A stretch of 64,000 nt of DNA from Komarekiella atlantica HA4396-MV6 (GCA_019359395.1 JAHHHK010000005.1:1-64000); one strand, 5' to 3'; counted from the first letter of the stretch, positions 18,137 to 27,428 are shown. Notes: generated from the letters alone by a model not told the origin. A program made the numbers and translations.

Positions 18137-18505
18137 ATGGCTAAACAATCGCAAGATATCAGGTTAGCTGCTACCACAAGAATCTGGGGACTTACAGTTG
18201 GCATGTTAACAATTTGCATTCCACTTTCTGCTGTTACTAGAAGTGGTTCTATTCTTCCGTTAGCTGCTATTGGTGGCGCAGCCGTTGCGACGATTGCTGT
18301 TTGGCGTTCTGATGAAAGAAGATTACAAACTAAATATTTGCAACAGCAGCAAGTAGAATTGTTAGAACAAAGAATAGCGAATTTAGAAACAATTGTTAGT
18401 ACTGATGACTATGAGGTGCGGATGAAACTTCAACAACTAAAAGCAAGTGATGCTTACAAAAATCCGTCTGGTATCAGCACTACACCCAAACAATCAAAAG
18501 GTTAA
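18137..18505 (+). CDS. Small membrane protein with a coiled coil
   Basis: The 122-residue protein has two hydrophobic segments (about residues 14-33 and 36-54: LTVGMLTICIPLSAVT; ILPLAAIGGAAVATIAVW), then a charged stretch with LQQQQVELLEQRIANLETIV that reads as a coiled coil (about 65-90), then a basic tail. I do not recognise the family. A hairpin terminator overlaps its stop region, consistent with a monocistronic gene. Confidence 0.6.
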   Translation: MAKQSQDIRLAATTRIWGLTVGMLTICIPLSAVTRSGSILPLAAIGGAAVATIAVWRSDERRLQTKYLQQQQVELLEQRIANLETIVSTDDYEVRMKLQQLKASDAYKNPSGISTTPKQSKG

Positions 18506-18540
18506 AGGGGAAAGGACAAGGGAAACACCTTTTCCCCTTA
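18504..18540 (+). terminator. Hairpin after the coiled-coil membrane protein gene
   Basis: AAAGGGGAAA at 18504-18513 is complementary to TTTTCCCCTT at about 18529-18538, with the arms separated by about 16 bases. It lies just past the stop at 18505 and between convergent genes, so it may terminate transcription in both directions. Confidence 0.5.
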
Positions 18541-18551
18541 CTCTTTACCTC

Positions 18552-18623
18552 TTAATTGAATCGTAGTTGTCTTAACTCCTTTCATTCACACCGAAAAAAT
18601 TATTCAGACTACGATTCAATTAA
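18552..18623. repeat. 16-bp perfect inverted repeat across the lipB stop
   Basis: TTAATTGAATCGTAGT (18552-18567) and ACTACGATTCAATTAA (18608-18623) are perfect reverse complements separated by 40 bases. The right arm contains the last codons and stop of lipB. It may be a duplication in inverse orientation, or a transcript-end structure. Confidence 0.6.
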
Positions 18624-19262
18624 TTCCACATCAAACACTTCTGCAAAAGACTTAGCTACATAAGAACGTACTTCTTGGCAAGTGATACCTGGAATCCATT
18701 CAGCTAAACTGCTTACAGGTTTATCAGAAATGCCACACGGTACAATTTGCTCAAAGCCTGTCATGTCTGGACACACATTTAATGCAAAGCCATGCATGGT
18801 AATCCAACGGCTGACTTTAATACCAATAGCTGCAACTTTACGCCCTTGTAACCAAACACCAGTAAAAGCCGGAATTCTTTCTCCCTGTAACCCGTAACTT
18901 GCCAATACGCGAATTATTACTTCTTCGAGTTGCCGTAAGTACCAGTGGAGGTCTTGACGATAACGTTGCAGATTTAAAATCGGATACCCCACGAGTTGAC
19001 CAGGACAATGGTAAGTGACTTCGCCGCCTCTTTCAACTCGATGCACATCATACTTATTATTGTTAATTTCAAATTTGAGAAATTCTGGGCTTGCTCCCTG
19101 CCCTAAAGTGTAGACAGGTGGATGCTCTAGCAAGATTAACACATCATCTAGACTAGGGTCATTGATGCGCTCAGCAAGAAGCGATCGCTGCCATGCATGA
19201 GCTTCTAAGTAAGGCATTAGTCCCTGGTTATATAACAGACAGCGGTGTTGGTGTGCTTTCAT
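18609..19262 (-). CDS. lipB: Octanoyl-[acyl-carrier protein] transferase
   Basis: The 217-residue LipB moves the octanoyl group from ACP to lipoyl-dependent enzymes, the first step of lipoate synthesis. Visible motifs: [32 protein letters not shown], the catalytic Lys in [20 protein letters not shown] and the nucleophilic Cys in IVPCGI. The ATG at 19262 ([14 protein letters not shown]) fits the family start; an upstream in-frame ATG at 19286 would add eight residues. No LipA gene is in the window. Confidence 0.95.
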   Translation of the reverse strand: MKAHQHRCLLYNQGLMPYLEAHAWQRSLLAERINDPSLDDVLILLEHPPVYTLGQGASPEFLKFEINNNKYDVHRVERGGEVTYHCPGQLVGYPILNLQRYRQDLHWYLRQLEEVIIRVLASYGLQGERIPAFTGVWLQGRKVAAIGIKVSRWITMHGFALNVCPDMTGFEQIVPCGISDKPVSSLAEWIPGITCQEVRSYVAKSFAEVFDVELIES

Positions 19263-19899
19263 ACTATGGATAATGCCAAAAATCAACTAGTATCGGGAAG
19301 AAATATATTTCAACTCACAAAGCTGAAGTCAACAAATGTCAAGCTATGCAAAGGATTTTGAAGGAAAATCAAGGGAACCAGCATTAGCAAACACAAAGTG
19401 CTAGCTTGAATATATAACCTCAATAGGTGTTGGGAGGAATTCTCTGCAATCAGCATCACGCCAAGACAATAAGAATGAATACACTGGCTGATGACTCTAA
19501 TATTATTGTTTGCATCTCGCAGGATCAAACATTCCCCAAAGACTTGTGTTCTTTATCAACAGCGAGCGGAGTTCTTGGAACACATAATCAACCACCAACA
19601 GTTGTTTAAGCGTTACTTAGAGAAAAAAGTAGTCACGGGAGCTACTGCTCAGACTATCTCTCCTAAATTTCTGCGTAGACATCCAATTGCTTTACAACCA
19701 ATTGGAAAGCAGCGCAGAGATCAGAAGATAAATCGACGGTATACTTAACAAAAACCAGATGCAGCAAGCCTTAGAGACAGCGTACCAGCAGTACATAAAA
19801 ATAATTCACAATTTGTTTTGGCGGCATTGATAGACCTTACCGCAACTTCTTTTCATACAAAGCAAATTCACACATCAAATATTCAGCGGGAGAGTTTAC
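19263..19899. other. Upstream region of lrtA and lipB
   Basis: This 637-bp gap lies between divergent lipB and lrtA. Several open frames cross 19427-19748, including one with an ordinary-looking hydrophilic stretch (RAEFLEHIINHQQLFKRYLE), but none has a ribosome-binding site or a family that I recognise. It may hold a long untranslated leader for lrtA, which is known in other cyanobacteria. I see no clear promoter motif. Confidence 0.35.
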
Positions 19900-20550
19900 A
19901 TGAAGCTTGTCATCCACGGCAAAAATATAGAAATTACCGATGCGATTCGGGAGTATGTGCATCAAAAAATTGAAAAAGCAGTTAATCACTTTCAGAACAT
20001 CACAAATGAAGTGGATGTGCATCTTAGCGTAGCCCGCAATCCGCGAATTAATCCTAGACAAGCGGCTGAAGTAACGATTTATGCCAATGGTAGTGTCATC
20101 CGTGCTGAGGAAAGCAGCGAAAACTTATACGCCAGCATTGATTTAGTTGCAGATAAAATTGCCCGTCAACTGCGTAAATATAAAGAACGGCGTCAAGATC
20201 AGAAAATTCATGCCCAACCAACAAATGAAGTAGTGGTTGCAGAGTCGATAGTAACAGATTTAATTGGCGATCGCACCCCCGAATTGCCTAACGAGGTCGT
20301 CCGCACAAAGTATTTTTCCATGCCTCCAATGACTGTTGCACAAGCCCTAGAACAACTGCAACTGGTAGGACATGACTTTTATATGTTCCACAATTCTGAA
20401 ACTGGGGAGATTAATGTAATTTACGAACGCAACCACGGCGGTTATGGTGTGATTCAACCCCGCAACGGTAATGGTCATACTAACGGCAAGAATGGCAAGT
20501 CAGCCCAAGCCAATATCGCCATGCCAGAAAAATCGCACTCGAATAAATAG
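19900..20550 (+). CDS. lrtA: Long-form ribosome hibernation factor (LrtA/HPF)
   Basis: The 216-residue protein has an N-terminal S30AE/HPF domain ([20 protein letters not shown], residues 1-100) and a C-terminal dimerisation domain (about 145-200: [37 protein letters not shown]). It is the light-repressed LrtA of cyanobacteria, which parks ribosomes as inactive dimers in darkness or stress. GGGAGAG lies nine bases upstream of ATG. The tail is Asn/Gly/Lys-rich. The length is normal for the long form. Confidence 0.96.
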   Translation: MKLVIHGKNIEITDAIREYVHQKIEKAVNHFQNITNEVDVHLSVARNPRINPRQAAEVTIYANGSVIRAEESSENLYASIDLVADKIARQLRKYKERRQDQKIHAQPTNEVVVAESIVTDLIGDRTPELPNEVVRTKYFSMPPMTVAQALEQLQLVGHDFYMFHNSETGEINVIYERNHGGYGVIQPRNGNGHTNGKNGKSAQANIAMPEKSHSNK

Positions 20551-20592
20551 GGACTAAGGACTATTAAGAGGGGGAAAAGGTTAAAGATTAAA

Positions 20593-20628
20593 GGGTAAGG
20601 GGATGGTTTTTCCCTTTCTCCTTTACCC
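20593..20628. terminator. Possible bidirectional terminator between lrtA and bcp
   Basis: GGGTAAGG (20593-20600) and CCTTTACCC (20620-20628) can pair with one bulged base, and the pyrimidine-rich TTTTTCCCTTTCTCC lies in the loop. It sits between convergent genes. Confidence 0.35.
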
Positions 20629-20650
20629 CCCTTGCGCCTTACCCTATCCC

Positions 20651-21112
20651 CTACTTAGCTGCAAGCTGTTGCAGTGTTTTCAGAGACTCCTCAACATGAC
20701 CTTTAAAGTTAAACATTGAATCAAAAACATATCGCACAACTCCCTCTTTGTCAAGAATGTAGGTAACACGACCAGGGAACAAACCAAAAGCTGCTGTTGC
20801 ACCGTAAAGCTTGCGTACTTGGTCGCCTTTATCGCTCAAGAGGGTAAATGGTAGCTGGTGCTTTGCGGCAAATCGCTGGTGAGATTCGCTAGAGTCGGCA
20901 CTTACACCAATAACTTCAGCGTCAGCAGCTTTAAATACTTCATACTGATCGCGAAAGGCACAAGATTCTGTCGTACATCCAGGTGTGTCGTCCTTGGGAT
21001 AAAAATATAGGACAACAGCTTTTTTGCCACGAAAATCTTGGAGGCTAACTATTGAACCGTTTTGGGCAGGAAGGCTGAAATCAGGAGCAATATCCCCAAC
21101 TTTAACTGGCAT
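20651..21112 (-). CDS. PrxQ/BCP-type peroxiredoxin
   Basis: The 153-residue thiol peroxidase has the catalytic block [19 protein letters not shown] with peroxidatic Cys and the second Cys five residues later, the PrxQ spacing. It also contains [19 protein letters not shown]. It reduces hydrogen peroxide and alkyl peroxides using thioredoxin. In cyanobacteria these enzymes protect the cytosol or thylakoid surface. No signal peptide. It is convergent with lrtA. Confidence 0.94.
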   Translation of the reverse strand: MPVKVGDIAPDFSLPAQNGSIVSLQDFRGKKAVVLYFYPKDDTPGCTTESCAFRDQYEVFKAADAEVIGVSADSSESHQRFAAKHQLPFTLLSDKGDQVRKLYGATAAFGLFPGRVTYILDKEGVVRYVFDSMFNFKGHVEESLKTLQQLAAK

Positions 21113-21446
21113 AACAAATAATGGTGGTTATTTAATAAAGGTAGATTAACTAATTATTTGTCACTGTGGCATTCACTAGATGATCAAAAATCTCAAGCAA
21201 CAAGTTCACACTTTAGGTCTATATCTTGTTGCTCAATTTACAGCCATAGAGAGATTTTTTTTAAAATAAACTTATGCATTACTAGATAGTATTTCCAAAA
21301 GTTAAGTAGGAAAACCGTACTCATCATACAGGTTTTCTGCACTATATATCTGAGTTTAGCTAGATACAATCAAGGTGTAGCTTGAGTAATGCTGTTGTTG
21401 AGAAAAGCTTAAAAAATCTATGCAGCATTAGCAGGAGAGCGAAAAT
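21113..21446. other. Intergenic region between peroxiredoxin and HtpX-like genes
   Basis: This 334-bp AT-rich gap separates divergent genes and presumably contains both promoters. GGAGAGCG precedes the htpX start by eight bases. No repeat, RNA gene or small ORF stands out. Confidence 0.5.
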
Positions 21447-22316
21447 ATGACAAATCAATTGAAAACGGTAGCTTTGCTAGCCGCACTCAGTGGCTTATTG
21501 ATTGCCATTAGTTATTGGGTAATTGGCGGCACTGGTGGCTTGATAGTAGGAATTGGTTTAGCAGCAGTAACAAACTTATTTTCTTGGTATCAATCAGATA
21601 AAATTGCCCTATCAGTTTACCGCGCCCAGCCTGTAAGTGAAAGTCAAGCGCCCGGATTATATCGAATGGTGCAAAGATTGTCTCAGCGCGCCAATATTCC
21701 CATGCCAGGAGTTTACATTGTTCCTAGTCAAACTGCCAACGCTTTCGCTACGGGGCGCGATCCAGAACACGCTGCTGTAGCTGTCACCGAAGGCATTTTG
21801 AATATACTACCAGAGGACGAACTCGAAGGCGTTATTGCTCACGAACTTACTCATATTATTAATCGTGATACCCTGACACAAGCCGTTGCTGCTACTGTCG
21901 CTGGTGCTATTTCATTCTTAGCCCAAATGGTTAGCTACAGTTTATGGTTTGGCGGTGGCTCACGAAATGACAATAGAGGCGGAAATCCTTTAGGTATTCT
22001 ATTAACGGTAATACTTGCACCATTAGCTGCCACAATTATTCAGCTAGCAATTTCTCGCACAAGAGAATTCTCCGCTGACGCTGGTTCTGCCAGATTAACT
22101 GGTAATCCCCGCGCCTTAGCTCAGGCATTGCAACGGTTAGAAGCTACGGCAAAACAGTTACCTTTAAATGCCAACCCAGCATTTGAACCGTTATTAATTA
22201 TCAATCCCATTTCTGGACAATTTTTAGGTAACTTATTTTCCAGTCATCCTGCCACTGAAGCACGAGTTGCAGCATTGTTAAAATTAGAGCAACAACTGCC
22301 AACCACAGCTTATTGA
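21447..22316 (+). CDS. htpX: HtpX-like M48 zinc metalloprotease
   Basis: The 289-residue membrane protease has two N-terminal helices (LLAALSGLLIAISYWVIGG; GGLIVGIGLAAVTNLFSW), the zinc motif VIAHELTHIINRD (HExxH), two further hydrophobic segments and the third ligand in SRTREFSADAGSARLTG. The C-terminus has SSHPATEARVAAL, typical of HtpX. It takes part in quality control of damaged membrane proteins. GGAGAG ahead of ATG supports the start. Gene-family call is firm; the physiological substrate is not known. Confidence 0.94.
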   Translation: MTNQLKTVALLAALSGLLIAISYWVIGGTGGLIVGIGLAAVTNLFSWYQSDKIALSVYRAQPVSESQAPGLYRMVQRLSQRANIPMPGVYIVPSQTANAFATGRDPEHAAVAVTEGILNILPEDELEGVIAHELTHIINRDTLTQAVAATVAGAISFLAQMVSYSLWFGGGSRNDNRGGNPLGILLTVILAPLAATIIQLAISRTREFSADAGSARLTGNPRALAQALQRLEATAKQLPLNANPAFEPLLIINPISGQFLGNLFSSHPATEARVAALLKLEQQLPTTAY

Positions 22317-22412
22317 GAAAAGTCCAAGGTCAAATGTAATTAATTTTGACTAATCAATCAAAAATGCAGTTTTCATTCGATAGTCAGCTTTGCAATAAGG
22401 ATATTTCAACTT

Positions 22413-22847
22413 ATGAATGCTAACAACATCGAACCCATTGAAACCACAATAATCGAATCCACCGAATCCATATTAGTAGTAGAAATCAGTTCTCAAACTG
22501 ACGAAATGGTAGAAATCGAAATGGCAGGTGAGACGGATGAAGTAAAGCGTGAAACCAAAGCGCTTATTGAAGCGTTAAAAAGACGCGCTCAAACTGAAGC
22601 TAGATTAGCAGGCACTCTTACCCGTGAAACGTATTTGAAAGCTGTACGTCAAGCACGAGAAGCAATTGAAGGCAGGAGACTTATTGAACGAGATCATCGC
22701 CTGGAATATGCTTGGGCGGTAATGCAAGACGAAGCTGAGAAAAACTGGTACTTGCTGATGAAAGAAGTCGTAGACTTCAGCCTTCGTCTTCAAAAAGCTA
22801 CTAAAGCTGCTTGGGAAGCCTTTAATGCTCCTCGCTCTCAACTTTAA
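22413..22847 (+). CDS. Hypothetical cyanobacterial protein, alpha-helical
   Basis: The 144-residue protein has an acidic, Glu/Thr-rich N-terminal third (about 1-48) and a basic helical remainder with REAIEGRRLIERDHRLEYAW and DFSLRLQKATKAAWEAF. No membrane span or signal peptide. I do not recognise the family. It is 96 bp after htpX and is followed by a good intrinsic terminator, so it may end a two-gene transcript. Confidence 0.65.
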   Translation: MNANNIEPIETTIIESTESILVVEISSQTDEMVEIEMAGETDEVKRETKALIEALKRRAQTEARLAGTLTRETYLKAVRQAREAIEGRRLIERDHRLEYAWAVMQDEAEKNWYLLMKEVVDFSLRLQKATKAAWEAFNAPRSQL

Positions 22848-22946
22848 ACAGGGTGTGTAAGCAGCGCCTCTCCCCCCTCCTCATACCTCGTTCCCAGTTT
22901 CCGATGGGCATAAGGCTAGGTCATTTACTAACTCTTCCTCATGCCC

Positions 22947-22979
22947 AAAAACTCCATCCCCTTGTTGGTGGAGTTTTTT
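22947..22979. terminator. Bidirectional intrinsic terminator
   Basis: AAAACTCCA (22948-22956) and TGGAGTTTTT (22969-22978) form a strong stem with a 12-base loop, with A-run on one side and T-run on the other. It can stop transcripts from the plus-strand gene ending at 22847 and from the minus-strand gene ending at 22978. Confidence 0.8.
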
Positions 22980-23418
22980 ATCTTGGTCTTTGCCGTGCAT
23001 ATCGTCCATCAAGTCCTTGCTTAACCCAACTTAGACATTCGTATTCAGATGTGAATAATTTGGGTGCAGCAATATTATTCAATAATTCTGGTGGATAATG
23101 ATCGTAAAAATATTTACCTGCTTCTTCAAAGACAATAATCAAATTATTGCGGTAAATATATCGGAATTGAAAATTATCCCTTTGACTGTTAAATTCTAAA
23201 TGTTTGTCAATATGTTCTTTGGCAATATCAACGATATTACTGATGCTAATGCCATAGATTCCTGCTGGATTTTCTGCTTTGTGAAATTTACTTTTTTGTC
23301 CAATTTCTGATAGCAATTTATACGAATAAATTTCGTAATTATCCGCTTTGGTAAAAATAAATGGAATGATGAGATAACCTTTATATGAGACTGATTTTTC
23401 ATGAAGAAGACGACTCAT
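22978..23418 (-). CDS. Hypothetical protein
   Basis: A 146-residue protein starting MSRLLHEKSVSYKGYLIIP. The ATG at 23418 is chosen because AAAGGAGG stands six bases upstream, a near-perfect ribosome-binding site; a TTG start 30 bp earlier is less likely. Sequence shows beta strands rich in aromatic residues (YEIYSYKLL, FQFRYIYRNN) and no membrane span. No family is recognised. Codon use is AT-rich compared with htpX. The stop lies in a bidirectional terminator. Confidence 0.6.
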   Translation of the reverse strand: MSRLLHEKSVSYKGYLIIPFIFTKADNYEIYSYKLLSEIGQKSKFHKAENPAGIYGISISNIVDIAKEHIDKHLEFNSQRDNFQFRYIYRNNLIIVFEEAGKYFYDHYPPELLNNIAAPKLFTSEYECLSWVKQGLDGRYARQRPR

Positions 23419-23992
23419 CTCAACCTCCTTTTGTATAACTGCTCTCAAAAAAATTGTTCACATACACATTAAAAATTAATACATTTCTGTTAGTTACTCG
23501 CACAGCTTACCTACACTCCACGACTCTTTTGTAAAGAAGGCTATATCCCCTGTACAAAAGGGTAGCTAGGTTAATCTCGGTTTATCAGAAAAGTATCGCA
23601 ACAACAATTATCGCTCTTTTTGAAATCAGTAAGCATTAAACTTGTGAGTCAATAAGGGTAATTGATACGTACTGTCACAATTAAGTAACTTATCTATTTT
23701 TATTGACAAAATTTTTACTTTTGCTTCGATTTGATCACTGAATCGGTGTTTTGGGCGATCGCTTCAAATTCAAAGCCACTGGGAGTGTATCCTTACTCTG
23801 ATTAACAGAGCTAATATAAAATTTACCCATCACATTTGTTTACAGAATAACTATTGTCCCAAAGTTGCGAAACCAATTAAAGTGTTAATAAACAGCTTTA
23901 AACCTATAGAGCAAGCGTTTGTCTAGGGTGACTGAATCGTAAAAATCAAACTGGGGTCAGACAAAACCACAGCTACCTAGGGGTATGAGTAT
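23419..23992. other. AT-rich intergenic region without recognised genes
   Basis: 574 bp between divergent genes. It holds one HIP1 site near 23757 and no open frame with family resemblance. Presumably it contains promoters for both neighbours. Confidence 0.5.
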
Positions 23993-24178
23993 ATGAACGA
24001 GTCTAATTTGACAGATGCTTTACAATGGACATCTGAAGCTAAAACAAAGTTGAAAAGTATTCCCTTTTTTGTTCGTTCTCAAGCTAAAGCCCGAATTGAG
24101 CAGCTTGCTCGCCAAGCAGAGCAAGAAATTGTGACCGCCGATTTAGTAGAACAGGCTAGGCTTGAGTTTGGACAGTGA
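23993..24178 (+). CDS. Small PCP_red-domain protein
   Basis: The 61-residue protein matches the small domain found at the C-terminus of the light-independent protochlorophyllide reductase B subunit: [29 protein letters not shown] followed by [11 protein letters not shown]-like [12 protein letters not shown], with FFVR the most characteristic part. Stand-alone copies occur in cyanobacteria; their role is unknown, perhaps chlorophyll metabolism. The 3' end lies four bases from the end of the convergent Trypco1 gene. Confidence 0.8.
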   Translation: MNESNLTDALQWTSEAKTKLKSIPFFVRSQAKARIEQLARQAEQEIVTADLVEQARLEFGQ

Positions 24179-24182
24179 GCAG

Positions 24183-24482
24183 CTAGTGACCCCATTCTAA
24201 GGTAATCTCTAGATTGGCTGTGGAAGTGCCTTTGACTAGTAAAGGTATAAGCCTACCTGATTCAATACAAATTTCTATACCAAATTTTACACTTGCCTTA
24301 TCTGGCTTAGCTTTGTGTACTATCTCTGCAATTTCCTTGGTAAGAGATTCTATAGCAACGGTTACTTCATTAAAAGGTTGGGTTTGAAAATTTATTTTGC
24401 GTTCGCCAATTAGTGTAGCTTCAACTCGGACATGTGTACCATCAGTAAGTTCTACCGAAATAATTCTAGTTTGGAGTTCCAT
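24183..24482 (-). CDS. Trypsin-co-occurring domain (Trypco1, CU044_2847-like) protein
   Basis: The 99-residue protein resembles the CU044_2847/Trypco1 family: a beta strand with the polar ligand-like VRVEATLIGERKI, a central helix (FNEVTVAIESLTKEIAEIV) and a C-terminal strand pattern KFGIEICIESGRLIPLLVKG. Members usually accompany trypsin-like proteases or other effector genes in conflict-type loci. Here no trypsin gene is adjacent, so the partner is unknown. It is convergent with the PCP_red gene. Confidence 0.7.
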   Translation of the reverse strand: MELQTRIISVELTDGTHVRVEATLIGERKINFQTQPFNEVTVAIESLTKEIAEIVHKAKPDKASVKFGIEICIESGRLIPLLVKGTSTANLEITLEWGH

Positions 24483-24635
24483 GTTGATTTGAATGGATTA
24501 CTCTGCTTTTATAACATTCAATCAGTATTAGTAAATACAACTTTAAATTTTAAGGCAGTCTCCGCTTATTGTTGTACGTGAGCACCCTATATCTGATGTT
24601 AAGCAGGAGTAACCGGAAAATTAGCTGAATTTACT

Positions 24636-24741
24636 TATAGCGTTTCCTAGTCAGATGAGGTACAAATTTATCGGCGTTTATCGGTGTTTATCTGTGGTTA
24701 ATTACTTCTTGGTGTACCTCACTCATGTGAGAACCGCTATA
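24636..24741. mobile_element. 106-bp MITE-like element (family C)
   Basis: The segment begins TATAGCGTTTCCTAGTCAGA and ends GTGAGAACCGCTATA, with outer arms TATAGCG/CGCTATA and inner arms GAGGTAC/GTACCTC. The centre contains the TTTATCGGCGTTTATCGG type repeat common in Nostoc genomes. The TA at both ends would fit a TA target duplication. Part of the same terminus appears alone near 50310-50324. Confidence 0.6.
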
Positions 24742-24742
24742 G

Positions 24743-25579
24743 TCAACTCCCTCCGACGTTCATCGCTGCCAAAAAGGCTTTTTGACTAACATCTTTGTAA
24801 ACTACATCTAAATAGTTCATTACCACATCAGCAGAATTTAAACTTACAGTATTTTCTGCTTCCTTGGCTAAGGGAATTGCTCCTAATACATCTAATATTG
24901 TCTCGCTACTTGATGGTGCAATCACTACCAAAGATGACTCTAATGGCTCGTTATATTGCCAGAAAGCGTCAATTGTTACCGAGTATTGATTGTTGGGAAT
25001 TAATTGTTGAACTTCAGGGGTTTCAATGATGTGAGCTTCAACCTTAGCACCACGTAAATTTCGTAAATCACTAATAATTTGCTCTTTCGTGCGTCCACGT
25101 AATTGAAATAGTACAAATGGATCTTCACTGAAGCGATCGCCTAACTGATAATAAATAGCACCAATATGTTTGCAAGGATTTGCCTTATCGGGACAAGAGC
25201 ATTTACTGTGGATATCTGAGAGGGTAAAAGGAAATAAAGAAAGACCATTCGCTGTAAACACTTCTTCTATATTTTGTGGCATTTCCCCTGCCAGCAGCTT
25301 GGCAGCAAAAGTTGCTTTATGGGACATTGTTTCAATTACATAACCCCATTGCTCATCACTGAAGGGGTCAAGAGAAAGAGAAACTTTATAAGGTTCTGCT
25401 TCACTACCTTGCACTCTAGCTAAAACTTTTGCACCTTTAAACTCGATACTCAAGACATTTCCCTGACGAGCATAGTTTCTAGCACGTTCCAAACGCTTTT
25501 TAAATCGATAAGAATCTAGCAAATCAAGCCATCGTTGTGACCACCATTCTCGGCTTGATTGAAGAGTGTAATTGGTCAT
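24743..25579 (-). CDS. SWIM zinc-finger protein
   Basis: The 278-residue protein carries a SWIM zinc finger CSCPDKANPCKHIGAIYY near residues 126-145 (Cys-x-Cys ... Cys-x-His). The N-terminal part (REWWSQRWLDLLDSY, then ARNYARQGNVLSIEFKGAKV) matches SWIM proteins that pair with bacterial SNF2-family helicases. It likely binds DNA or mediates contact with the helicase. In typical arrangements the SWIM gene directly adjoins the helicase gene; here two unrelated genes lie between them (25673-27039). Confidence 0.88.
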   Translation of the reverse strand: MTNYTLQSSREWWSQRWLDLLDSYRFKKRLERARNYARQGNVLSIEFKGAKVLARVQGSEAEPYKVSLSLDPFSDEQWGYVIETMSHKATFAAKLLAGEMPQNIEEVFTANGLSLFPFTLSDIHSKCSCPDKANPCKHIGAIYYQLGDRFSEDPFVLFQLRGRTKEQIISDLRNLRGAKVEAHIIETPEVQQLIPNNQYSVTIDAFWQYNEPLESSLVVIAPSSSETILDVLGAIPLAKEAENTVSLNSADVVMNYLDVVYKDVSQKAFLAAMNVGGS

Positions 25580-25672
25580 AATTTTTCTTATTTGATTAAA
25601 TAAATTACTGGAAAAATGCTAACCTATCTGGTATTTTATATTGTCAAAATTAAAATTTTGACATTTTTTAGT

Positions 25673-26464
25673 TTAGACACTTCTGCTTACATCCCATTTT
25701 TTTTTAAAATACTCAACAAAATTCGTTAGTAATCCCCTTCCTCGACTAAAGTCTTTCCCTTCCACAATTTCAAAATGTGTACAGTCAGCTGTATGGTCGT
25801 TGAGAAAAATAGAATAATAACCTAGTTTAGGAGTATCTCTTCTTCTATCAAATAAGATATAAAAAGGCACGCAAGTAAGCCCATCATAAATTCTTAATTC
25901 TAGATTATGCCCATAGCTTGGATCGTTTCTTAAGTTACGCATTACGGTAATGAAGTCTCGAAGTCCTACAACCCAGGCTTGACCTTCATCCATCTCATTA
26001 GATCTATAAGTAGCATTAGGACAATCAGGATCTATTGCAAGAATATGGATCTTAACTCCTTCTTGCAGAGCATTCTTTAAGTCTTCAAGATACCCTTTAC
26101 GAAGTGAGCAATAGGTGTCATGCCAATACACCGTATCTCCATTCTTTGCAATACGAAAAATGCTACCGAAATCCATCTGCTCATGTACCCTCCGAAAACC
26201 CTGTTCAGAAAAAGCCTTGATCCTGAACATATTCTCCAAGCGGTTAACCAGTGAATCTCGATCATAGATAACTGAAACCCAGCTAGCTAAGAGTGCCGAC
26301 CCAGTTGTTGATAGTAGTTGCGACCAGAAACCTAAAGTATTTTGAGTAAACAAACCGACAGTTAAAAGTATTAAACCAATAGTAAATACTACGGATGTTG
26401 GAGTGAAATAAGTTGCAAAGTTACTTAATGGATTATCGTATCTATGATTATTATTTTGAGGCAT
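25673..26464 (-). CDS. Membrane protein with a PLD-like cytoplasmic domain (uncertain)
   Basis: The 263-residue protein has two membrane segments (about residues 22-42, VVFTIGLILLTVGLFTQNT; and 46-64) followed by a soluble domain. The latter contains LKNALQEGVKIHILAIDPDC, LELRIYDGLTCVPFYILFDR and YYSIFLNDHTADCTHFEIV, a pattern I associate with non-catalytic phospholipase D-like domains. HKD catalytic motifs are absent. The ATG at 26464 (MPQNNNHRYDN) was preferred to an upstream TTG. It lies between the SWIM and SNF2 genes, is AT-rich, and could act as a membrane sensor or effector, but this is a guess. Confidence 0.6.
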   Translation of the reverse strand: MPQNNNHRYDNPLSNFATYFTPTSVVFTIGLILLTVGLFTQNTLGFWSQLLSTTGSALLASWVSVIYDRDSLVNRLENMFRIKAFSEQGFRRVHEQMDFGSIFRIAKNGDTVYWHDTYCSLRKGYLEDLKNALQEGVKIHILAIDPDCPNATYRSNEMDEGQAWVVGLRDFITVMRNLRNDPSYGHNLELRIYDGLTCVPFYILFDRRRDTPKLGYYSIFLNDHTADCTHFEIVEGKDFSRGRGLLTNFVEYFKKKWDVSRSV

Positions 26465-26538
26465 TAACGTTCCGCAGCTAGAAGTCAATATTCAAGATGA
26501 CATGAAGATAAAATGAAAAATTCATTCCTAAAATCAAA

Positions 26539-27039
26539 CTAGCTAGAACGGTTAGAAGAGGAATATGCTAGTGTAACTGACCTAAAACTTGCAGATGAAG
26601 TACTAGAAGAATGTGCTGGAGTTTTATAAAACTTTACATTATCCGATGGAAAAAGTTCTTGAAAAAGAGTTTGACTCAATTCAAATTTTTTAAGATGCTC
26701 TTTTTCATCCTGCTGCCCTCTTAGCCCAGAATAGGGATAATGATCTAAGAATCGACCGAATAAATATTGGCAATCATTCCGATATTTCTCAGTGTCAAGA
26801 ATATGAACATGCCAAACATTATCAATTTCCTTTGTAGGTACTAGTTCTTGCTCAGGATATAAAGCATTTAAAAAAAGGAATTTCTTATATTGAGAAACTG
26901 CATACTCTGCTTTTTCTCGGCTCCACTTATAAACATCTTGCGGATGAGTTAGCTTAATAATAATTGATTCCAAATCCAGATTCTCAAACTTAAGCAAGAG
27001 TGCGCGTTTGGATTCATTATTAATACTTTTTCCTAGCAT
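26539..27039 (-). CDS. Glycine-rich-domain-like protein (DUF1399-type)
   Basis: The 166-residue protein contains EIDNVWHVHILDTEKYRNDC and FLDHYPYSG, the conserved core of the GRDP/DUF1399 family known from plants, fungi and some bacteria, with conserved His and Asp residues. The Ser/Thr-rich C-terminal tail is low complexity. Function in bacteria is unknown. It precedes the membrane protein gene by about 74 bp on the same strand, so they may be cotranscribed. AT-rich codon use suggests acquisition together with that neighbour. Confidence 0.7.
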   Translation of the reverse strand: MLGKSINNESKRALLLKFENLDLESIIIKLTHPQDVYKWSREKAEYAVSQYKKFLFLNALYPEQELVPTKEIDNVWHVHILDTEKYRNDCQYLFGRFLDHYPYSGLRGQQDEKEHLKKFELSQTLFQELFPSDNVKFYKTPAHSSSTSSASFRSVTLAYSSSNRSS

Positions 27040-27151
27040 AAAACATACCTGAAAAATTTGATATATTAATTATACCTTGTGCAAGTAGATTGATTTTCTG
27101 CCGTCAACCACACTTTACATTTATTGTAAGAATTCAGGTCAGTGGATATTA

Positions 27152-27315
27152 GACCTCTTGCAAAAGTCAGAAAACTATTAGTGTCATTCTGACCAGAACG
27201 TAGTGGAGGGTACTCCTAGGTCGAAGCAAGCTACGCCTTAGTTCCGTAGGAAAGAATCTCACTCCTATGTTTCGCTCCGCTCAACATGACAATTGAAGCA
27301 TTGATGCAAGAGGTC
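27152..27315. mobile_element. MITE family A, copy 1 (164 bp, TA-flanked)
   Basis: Terminal inverted repeats GACCTCTTGCA (27152-27162) and TGCAAGAGGTC (27305-27315) are perfect over 11 bp and flanked by TA on both sides. The interior matches the copy at 38911-39031 in reverse orientation (ATTAGTGTCATTCTGACCAG; TTTCGCTCCGCTCAACATGA), plus an extra stretch of about 40 bp holding a nested palindromic repeat. No coding capacity. Confidence 0.85.
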
Positions 27316-27428
27316 TATTGACGAGTGTGATATTGGAGGCAGAATATAGCAATTATGCAAAAAGACCTGCCTGGAAAACCAGAAATACCTCAACTTTAAA
27401 TCTGAATCTTTACTCTTCTTACTTATTA

